From: JAAGZL01 sp964628835 | GTDB taxonomy: Bacteria; Pseudomonadota; Gammaproteobacteria; Chromatiales; Chromatiaceae | Direction of reading: 5' to 3' | NCBI GenBank assembly: GCA_964628835.1 | Contig: CAZVME010000059.1 | Coordinates: 1-20,448, forward strand | DNA: 20,448 nt | Shown: positions 15,327 to 20,448 of the stretch, one piece after another | Layout: every line of letters starts with the position of its first letter | How positions within the stretch are numbered: position 1 is the stretch's first letter | Notes under the pieces: model-generated | Database searches by the model: none | Told to the model about the DNA's origin: nothing | What the model saw: only the letters and a program-made list of their open reading frames with translations | Translations under genes and position numbers: made by a program

Positions 15327-15904
15327 GGGGTCGCATTCATTCTTGGCATAGTGATACCTAATAGTAAATTGATGCCGTGCGTCAGGTAATGGCTTCCTGA
15401 ATACGAACCGGACTACCATTGTGGTTAGTCCCTAATTTAATATCACTAAACAAGCACAACTTGTATCGAATGACAAAGGCTGCCAGCCTTGATGTTCTCC
15501 ATGCGGAGTAACAGTCGTTAATGCCATTATCAGGCTCTTAGAGCCGCGATATATGGATTAGTCAGACACTACGCTCACATAAACACCCCGTCAATTGGGC
15601 TAAATGTAGTTGATTTGGCGTGATGGGGCAGAGAGCGTAGTTGGTGGGGGGATGTCCGGAGCTAGGGCGATGTGAATTTTCGGAAAAGGATCCTGATTTT
15701 CAGTTTTTCATGTGGCGGCGGAGAAAATGCATGGAAACCTGGCCGACCTGACGACTCGACGCCGGTGGAGGGGGTTAGAACACCTTGGGGCGCATGGAAG
15801 ACGACGGGTCGTCGGGTGGAGTGGTGCTTTTTGGGATTCTCGGAAGGATGTTCCAATAGCCCATATGTCTCTGAAGTGCCAGGAAGAGACATTCGCTAGA
15901 TATG
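15327..15904. other. Gene-free stretch with several inverted repeats
   Basis: No gene is recognised in this stretch. A long imperfect hairpin spans 15568-15641: outer arms ACTACGCTC/GAGCGTAGT, inner arms CCCCGTCA/TGATGGGG. A second perfect 8-base inverted repeat, ATGTCTCT/AGAGACAT, is at 15865-15892. GGCTC/GAGCC around 15532-15544 and AAGGCT/AGCCTT around 15477-15491 are smaller ones. The part from about 15700 to 15850 is visibly more GC-rich than its surroundings. Open frames here overlap on both strands and look accidental. Confidence 0.5.
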
Positions 15905-15930
15905 AAAAACCCCACCACTGAGGATGGGGG
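15905..15930 (-). terminator. Rho-independent terminator of the PEP-CTERM gene
   Basis: Reading on the - strand, CCCCATC and GGTGGGG (one G-T pair) form a stem around a six-base loop. The stem runs straight into TTTTT. It lies 27 bases after the PEP-CTERM stop codon. Confidence 0.8.
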
Positions 15931-15956
15931 CTGTTATTAACCATGCTGTTTACTTA

Positions 15957-16712
15957 TCAGGCAGCTTTCTTACGCTTGGAGAACCCGATTAAGCCAAGAA
16001 GACCAGAGCCGAATAACCAGACAGCCGCAGGTACCGGTACCGCAGTAACTGGTTGCACAGTCATACCATCCAGGCTCGCAGTGAGTTCTCCTATCTCATT
16101 GCCTGCAGCAAACTCTGCCCCCCAGATTTCACCAAAAAGTAGCTCCATAAAGTTAGGGATGGAAGTCGGCAGGTCATTACCGCTAAACCAGTCTGTTTCG
16201 TCGATAAGCGTCAGTCCAATCTCAATGCCGGCATCTGGATCCAGGTCGGTTGGATCACAGCTTTCAACAGGCCCTCCTGTTGAGCAGACAGGTGTGACAA
16301 TAGAGCCCCAGATATCAATCGCGTCAAAGGGGTTTCCACCATTTTCACCAGGTTCTAGGATATTGTTCTCCGTTAGAATAGAAACTATTTCACTACCTAT
16401 TGTTGGCCCACCACTTGCAGATGCTGTCCAGCTTGAATCACTATTGGCAAATGTATAGATAGAGGTAAATTCTTCATGTGGATTATCAGAATCATCTGTA
16501 TCAACGTGTGTGGCTGTTAGTGGGTCCAGGTCGATTAAGAAGCTGACGCTTACTGACTGCCCCATCATACCAGACATAGTGCCCAGGGCTTCTGTTACTG
16601 TTCCATTTGCAGTAATCATTACCGGAGCGGCCTGTGTCTGCAGTGATGACAATAGCAACATACTACCTAAAACGGCGGGTATTAATGTTTTCGCATTCAA
16701 AAGTTTCACCAA
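15957..16712 (-). CDS. PEP-CTERM sorting-signal protein
   Basis: This is a 251-residue secreted protein. It has a signal peptide (LIPAVLGSMLLLSSLQTQA, cleavage before APV) and an acidic, Thr/Ser/Asp-rich body with few basic residues. The C-terminal tripartite signal starts VPVPAAVWLFGSGLLGL and ends in the basic tail FSKRKKAA. This is the PEP-CTERM type recognised by exosortase; none is encoded in the window. The body contains a single pair of cysteines (VCSTGGPVESC) that may form a disulfide. Such proteins are typically linked to exopolysaccharide or extracellular matrix. The start is either TTG 16712 or GTG 16709, with AAGGA upstream. A terminator follows the gene, so it is probably transcribed alone. 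Confidence 0.88.
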   Translation of the reverse strand: MVKLLNAKTLIPAVLGSMLLLSSLQTQAAPVMITANGTVTEALGTMSGMMGQSVSVSFLIDLDPLTATHVDTDDSDNPHEEFTSIYTFANSDSSWTASASGGPTIGSEIVSILTENNILEPGENGGNPFDAIDIWGSIVTPVCSTGGPVESCDPTDLDPDAGIEIGLTLIDETDWFSGNDLPTSIPNFMELLFGEIWGAEFAAGNEIGELTASLDGMTVQPVTAVPVPAAVWLFGSGLLGLIGFSKRKKAA

Positions 16713-17303
16713 TATGTTTCCTTATTGTTTGATTAGGGATGGGGGTTTGCTTTCAGAAGAAACCGTTCCTTGCGCCATCGGCATATTTGCCATCTTTTAC
16801 ACATACCTACACAGACCAACTTGGTTGTCTTCGTTTGCTCATCCCTGAAGACCTTCGGCTTTCCAAACCCATCTCAAATGGGTGTGATTGTTTCATTGTT
16901 GTTTTTGTTATTACCAATATGAAGGCAGGTAATGACAATGCGTAGTTTATGTGTGGTTATAAGTGATTGCTATTAAGCGATAGTTATACTACTTAAGAAG
17001 TAGCTTCATGAAGCAGTGTTTCTGATTAAAGTAAAAGTGATGGCTGTTTATTTTGATGGGCATTTGTCCGGTGTGTGCCAGGAGCAGCCATTCTTCCTAT
17101 TAAGTTTAATAGCCATTAATTTCAAATTCACCACTACTATCATATGAGAGTGGAATTTTTCACATCTTAAGGTAAAGGGGTATTTCCATAGTGATGCCAC
17201 CTGGCTTCGCAGGTTCCTTTAAGATAAAAGGCTGAATAGTGATATCCTGCATCATGCGCGTAGATTTGGTCGGCCACTAACAACCACACAGGACATTAAA
17301 GTA
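16713..17303. other. Divergent intergenic region with many hairpins
   Basis: This holds the promoters of the PEP-CTERM gene (leftward) and the octaheme cytochrome gene (rightward), but no gene. On the leftward leader side, four inverted repeats lie in a row: GGCA/TGCC near 16780-16791, ACCAA/TTGGT at 16815-16825, GTCTTC/GAAGAC at 16827-16852 and ACCCAT/ATGGGT at 16867-16883. Two more abut at 16989-17014: CTACTT/AAGTAG and the palindrome GCTTCATGAAGC. ACCTG/CAGGT with a GCTTCG loop is at 17199-17214, about 90 bases before the cytochrome start. Confidence 0.5.
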
Positions 17304-18680
17304 ATGAAGCTGTTAGTAAATAGCATTCTCATGTTATGCATCATGGCTTTATTTACGGACATGGCCCAAGCAATAGGTGGGCATGCACATCGCATCACAG
17401 GTCCATTCGCAAGCGGTCCAGACGTTACCAGAGCATGCCTGGAGTGTCACATGCGAGACGCTGAAGATTTTATCGAAGACGTTCATTGGACTTGGTCGAC
17501 AACGCAGCACCTACCCGGCCGCAAAGGAGAGATTTCGATAGGTAAAAAGACCGGGATTAACAACTTTTGTATTGCGATACCTTCCAACTGGCAAAGATGC
17601 ACTAGCTGTCACGCTGGATACGGTTGGAAGGATGCTTCCTTTGATTTTGAGAATACTGAAAATATCGATTGTCTCATCTGTCACGACACGACTGGACTAT
17701 ATAGGAAGAACCCCACAGGGGCAGGCATACCAGCCGACGGTGTTGACCTGGAGAAGGTAGCAAAGAATGTGGGACGAACAAGCAGGAGAACCTGCGGAAC
17801 CTGCCACTTTTTTGGTGGTGGAGGTGACCATGTCAAACATGGAGACATTGACACATCCCTTATTAACCCGACACGGGAATTTGATGTTCACATGGGCGTG
17901 GATGGACCGAACATGACTTGTCAGTTCTGTCACCAAGCAACGTATCATGAGATTCCTGGCCAGGCCATGTCGGTATCTGCTGGAGAAGGGGAGCGGATTG
18001 AGTGCGGTGGCTGCCATCGTGCCTTACCACATGAAAACCAGGAACTGAATAAGCATGCAAATGCCGTAGCGTGTCAGACCTGCCATATCCCTACTTTCGC
18101 CAAGAAAAATCCTACAAAAATTTGGGAAGACTGGTCAAAAGCCGGGGAGGATCGTAAGGCAGAGAAAGACCAGTATGGCCTGGATACTTACACCAAGAAT
18201 CAGGGCGAAATAAAGTGGGGAAAAAATGTGGTGCCTGTATATGCATGGTACAACGGCAACTCTGATCGCTATATTTTAGGTGACGTATTTGATCCGAACA
18301 TGCCCGTTTACTTGACCAAGCCTCTCGGTGGTATTGATGACAAAAACGCTAAAATATTTCCTTTCAAGCTTATGGAAGGCAGGCAACCCTATGATGCTGT
18401 GAACAATTACCTCGTTGTTCCAAAACTATTTGGTGGGTATTGGACGCACTTTGACTGGAATAGGGCTATTATCGATGGTATGGCCGCTGTGAACTTGCCC
18501 TACAGTGGCAAGTATGGCTTCGCTCGAACGGAGATGTATTGGCAGATTACACATATGGTCACGCCGAGCAATCAATCTCTAAAATGCAATGACTGCCATG
18601 GAGGAAATGGGCGACTCAACTGGAAGGAATTAGGATATAAGGGTGACCCCAAAGAGTTTGGTGGCAGACATGTGAAGTAG
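17304..18680 (+). CDS. Octaheme c-type cytochrome, tetrathionate reductase (OTR) family
   Basis: This 458-residue periplasmic protein has a signal peptide (LVNSILMLCIMALFTDMAQA, cleavage before IGG). It has exactly eight CxxCH haem-binding motifs, starting at residues 45 (CLECH), 99 (CTSCH), 123 (CLICH), 164 (CGTCH), 206 (CQFCH), 234 (CGGCH), 257 (CQTCH) and 428 (CNDCH). The segments INNFCIAIPSNWQRCTSCH and CGTCHFFGGGGDHVKHGD match the octaheme tetrathionate reductase family. The studied Shewanella member can reduce tetrathionate, nitrite and hydroxylamine in vitro and has a lysine-ligated active-site haem. The long gap before the last motif is normal for the family. No quinol dehydrogenase or cytochrome maturation gene lies nearby. 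The physiological substrate here is unknown. Start at ATG 17304, with AGGA about eleven bases upstream. Confidence 0.92.
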   Translation: MKLLVNSILMLCIMALFTDMAQAIGGHAHRITGPFASGPDVTRACLECHMRDAEDFIEDVHWTWSTTQHLPGRKGEISIGKKTGINNFCIAIPSNWQRCTSCHAGYGWKDASFDFENTENIDCLICHDTTGLYRKNPTGAGIPADGVDLEKVAKNVGRTSRRTCGTCHFFGGGGDHVKHGDIDTSLINPTREFDVHMGVDGPNMTCQFCHQATYHEIPGQAMSVSAGEGERIECGGCHRALPHENQELNKHANAVACQTCHIPTFAKKNPTKIWEDWSKAGEDRKAEKDQYGLDTYTKNQGEIKWGKNVVPVYAWYNGNSDRYILGDVFDPNMPVYLTKPLGGIDDKNAKIFPFKLMEGRQPYDAVNNYLVVPKLFGGYWTHFDWNRAIIDGMAAVNLPYSGKYGFARTEMYWQITHMVTPSNQSLKCNDCHGGNGRLNWKELGYKGDPKEFGGRHVK

Positions 18681-18861
18681 AAACAAATCATGGTGAGGTC
18701 GGGTATTATTTGGATGCCACCTACAACCAATATGTTGCTGATCTCTTTGACCGCTGTGTGTCGTTTCCAGCCGTCCACTCCACAAGAAACAGCGTTGACG
18801 TACATATTGAGAATATCCCCACTGGATGAGCGTCCTTGCTCCCATTGTGGGTCCATGATGG
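18681..18861. other. No recognisable gene; possible degraded mobile DNA
   Basis: This short stretch lies between the cytochrome stop and the recombinase stub. A + strand frame contains PLDERPCSHCGSM, a CxxC pattern, but has no ribosome site, and both strands have equally open frames. It may be eroded mobile-element DNA, given what follows. Confidence 0.3.
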
Positions 18862-18987
18862 CTACTTCGGCATAGCATTGGTGATGATGTCACTGGCTGT
18901 ATTGGCTGCCTCCTGTAGGGTTTTGGTTGATAGATGGGAGTAGCGGCTTGTTACCTTGGGGTCTGAGTGCTGCAGTACCTGTTGTAC
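18862..18987 (-). pseudogene. C-terminal stub of a tyrosine recombinase (integrase)
   Basis: On the - strand this frame reads VQQVLQHSDPKVTSRYSHLS and then TKTLQEAANTASDIITNAMP before a TAG stop. This is the end of a XerC/D or phage-type integrase. It includes the box II His (LQHSD) and the Tyr nucleophile region (TSRYSHLS). All upstream catalytic sequence is missing. The open frame runs right up to the edge of the 161-bp IS21-derived element, and no integrase sequence is found on the other side of it before the SEC-C gene. The gene was therefore truncated by insertion, or by deletion next to it. It marks a former integrated element. Confidence 0.8.
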
Positions 18988-19148
18988 TGTTGATTTGCAC
19001 TCAAAATTGACCCGGTATTTGCATTGAAGAATGTACCACTATCTGTACGCTAACATGCGGATCAATATTCTTTTTCCGATTTATAAGTGGGTCAGTCAGA
19101 CTTGCAAATATCCAGCGAAATTGGATCAATATTCAGTGCAATTCAACA
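18988..19148. mobile_element. 161-bp non-coding IS21-derived element (MITE-like)
   Basis: The ends are inverted repeats starting TGTTGA (18988-19013 and 19123-19148, 22/26 matches). The left end aligns without gaps to the left end of the full IS21 element at 12867, including the inner repeat and the CCCGG junction (21/26 over the outer repeat). The right end aligns likewise with the right end at 15326. Nothing encodes protein between them. It therefore looks like an internally deleted IS21 relative, potentially mobilised in trans. No target duplication is evident. Confidence 0.8.
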
Positions 19149-19167
19149 GGTGGGGTTCTAAGCGCTA

Positions 19168-20181
19168 TCAATGCACTTTGTTGCTTGATCCCTGATTGGA
19201 ATGTATCTGAAATTTCATGATCTCATCCAGCAGAGGTGATTTCTTGAGATTGTACTCATGGCTATAGGGTTTGCCTGAAGGAATCTCTTCAAGCTTGGCA
19301 AGTCCAAGAAATCCTATGAAGTGAATGATCGTACGGTAGGTATAGCAGTGTCGAAAATCTTTCTCAGGTGTGGAGTAGATTGTTTCCTGAAATTCTTCCA
19401 ATACTGATGGGAATGCCTGTAAAAAACGGTCTTCGTAGAATGTTTGCGAATGTTTCTCATTACCGAAAAGATTCAGCAGGTATAGACTGTAGACAAAGGA
19501 TTGCTGAATAAAGTTGGCCTCCTCATGGCGATCCCAATAACCCCAGTTAAACTCCAGAACATAGGTACGGAACAGTCTGGGATAGACGGTGAACGGATCA
19601 CCGCCTTGCAAGTCTCTGAATGACTTGGTTAGGTGAAATTTGCCCTTTCTCTTTGTTATGAATCCTGCTAGCTCTGCTACAAGCCGAGTTATATGCAGAT
19701 CAAGGAAATCTTCTTCCTTGTTGATTCCCCCGAACCGGGTTTTTTCTTGATGTAGCTGTTCACCCCAGAACTTTAGTGCCGATTCCCTGCAAAACTTCTG
19801 GGGCAAATTCCCTTTTGCTGTCGCCTTGAGGCCCTCATCAGCAATCGCATCAACGATGAAATCAAAGAGTGTTTGCAGTGGTGCCTTGGCAGGTGCATTG
19901 AGTGAATTAGGGAAAAATACAATATCTGAGCAATCAAACTGAAAATTAAGTATCTGATACATCTGTTCAGGAGAAAGGCCGCAGAAATCATCTGAAGGCT
20001 TCCGGTTTTTGTGTTGCATGTACTCATTGGTGAAAGCTTGGACTTCTTCTATTGAATCGAAATCCTGTTCAGCAATGAGATCTTGTAATTCATCAGAAAC
20101 CTTGGCTGCAGAGGATAAACAGCAATTTTTATATTTCTTTCCACTACCGCAGGGGCAGGGATCGTTGCGGCCAACTTTCAT
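19168..20181 (-). CDS. SEC-C zinc-motif protein of unknown function
   Basis: This 337-residue protein begins with a complete SEC-C motif, residues 1-21: GRNDPCPCGSGKKYKNCC, the zinc-binding module found at the C-terminus of SecA and in many unrelated proteins. Here it is N-terminal. The remaining ~310 residues are a mostly helical domain rich in aromatic residues (RLFRTYVLEFNWGYWDRHEE, FVYSLYLLNLFGNE, RTIIHFIGFLG) that I cannot assign. No signal peptide is present, so it is likely cytoplasmic. The stop codon lies 20 bases from the IS21-derived element, so the natural downstream context is probably lost. ATG 20181 is fixed by the motif; the ribosome site is weak. Confidence 0.72.
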   Translation of the reverse strand: MKVGRNDPCPCGSGKKYKNCCLSSAAKVSDELQDLIAEQDFDSIEEVQAFTNEYMQHKNRKPSDDFCGLSPEQMYQILNFQFDCSDIVFFPNSLNAPAKAPLQTLFDFIVDAIADEGLKATAKGNLPQKFCRESALKFWGEQLHQEKTRFGGINKEEDFLDLHITRLVAELAGFITKRKGKFHLTKSFRDLQGGDPFTVYPRLFRTYVLEFNWGYWDRHEEANFIQQSFVYSLYLLNLFGNEKHSQTFYEDRFLQAFPSVLEEFQETIYSTPEKDFRHCYTYRTIIHFIGFLGLAKLEEIPSGKPYSHEYNLKKSPLLDEIMKFQIHSNQGSSNKVH

Positions 20182-20289
20182 TCAGCAGTTCTCAGACTTT
20201 AGCTTGTGTAGAGAATGATTATCTTATGCATGTACCAAGAAATAAGTCCAACCATTGCCCTAGCAAGAACCACATTAAGGATTTGAGTT

Positions 20290-20347
20290 GGGGGTTAGCC
20301 CCATAGACCAAGGGACTATGCATCTCTTGGTCGCGGGGTTGTAACCC
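20290..20347. repeat. Three consecutive hairpins with a partial tRNA-sequence copy
   Basis: Three hairpins stand in a row: GGGG-TTAG-CCCC (20290-20302), GACCAAG/CTTGGTC (20306-20332) and GGGTT-GT-AACCC (20336-20347). The middle one begins with GACCAAGGGACTATG, which matches 14 of 15 bases with 20393-20407 inside the adjacent tRNA gene. It may be a tRNA remnant, an attachment-site trace or a processing/termination structure for the tRNA transcript. Confidence 0.5.
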
Positions 20348-20364
20348 TATGATTTATAAAAAGA

Positions 20365-20441
<77 letters not shown>

Positions 20442-20448
20442 GGAGTTG

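Noticed and set aside
12861..15332. Target-site duplication of the IS21 element
   Set aside because: The flanks CACAGG and GGGGTC share no convincing direct repeat.
15568..15641. Integron attC site
   Set aside because: The required RYYYAAC and GTTRRRY core sites are not present at the hairpin base and no integron integrase is nearby.
15672..15899. Overlapping open frames of 60-78 codons on both strands
   Set aside because: All frames are open because of local composition; no ribosome sites or recognisable domains.
16713..16890. c-di-GMP-I riboswitch before the PEP-CTERM gene
   Set aside because: The GGCAAA-like stretch lacks the consensus GGGACGCAAAGCC arm and the second-arm tetraloop-receptor pattern.
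18690..18875. + strand frame ending PCSHCGSMMATSA as a transposase remnant
   Set aside because: A single CxxC is not enough, and the frame overlaps the clearly recognisable integrase stub on the other strand.

Overview
The window looks like a piece of a gammaproteobacterial chromosome, possibly from a respiratory or sulfur-metabolising lineage. The pointers are a DUF4124 protein, a PEP-CTERM protein with a VPxPAAVWLFGSGLLGLIG-type anchor, a tetrathionate-reductase-family octaheme cytochrome c and an Ile2-type tRNA with anticodon CAU. The organism cannot be named from this sequence alone.

Left part (1-9678, all on the + strand). The window opens inside an FtsX/MacB-type ABC permease that overlaps, by ATGA, a gene for a ZnuA-like periplasmic metal-binding protein. 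A patatin-like phospholipase follows. Next comes an AraC-family regulator, then a translationally coupled DUF3302/HlyD inner-membrane adaptor pair, an exported outer-membrane barrel, an exported metallo-beta-lactamase-fold hydrolase, a second exported barrel-like protein, and a DUF2092 protein coupled by TAATG to a small Arg/Gly-rich exported protein. An 11-base sequence occurs upstream of the AraC gene and again, inverted, upstream of the DUF3302 gene. This suggests that the regulator controls a cell-envelope gene cluster, which is the best candidate here for a poorly described functional unit.

Middle part (10024-12726, all on the - strand). This holds a three-part protein (Rel/SpoT-type HD hydrolase, CBS-like pair, HEPN-like C-terminus), a small Kazal-type lipoprotein, a 97-residue unknown protein with a 45-codon reading frame upstream of it in the same frame and separated only by a TGA, and a DUF4124 protein.

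Mobile region (12867-15326). A complete-length but decayed IS21-family element has 24/26 matched terminal repeats, an amber stop in istA and a frameshift in istB. A gene-free stretch rich in hairpins follows (15327-15904).

Right part. A PEP-CTERM protein (- strand, with a good terminator) and an octaheme cytochrome (+ strand) diverge from a 590-base intergenic region full of hairpins. Beyond the cytochrome lies the C-terminal stub of a tyrosine recombinase, abutting a 161-bp non-coding element made of the two ends of an IS21-family element (a MITE-like derivative). Then come a SEC-C zinc-motif protein, a three-hairpin block that carries a 14/15 copy of tRNA sequence, and the tRNA gene itself.
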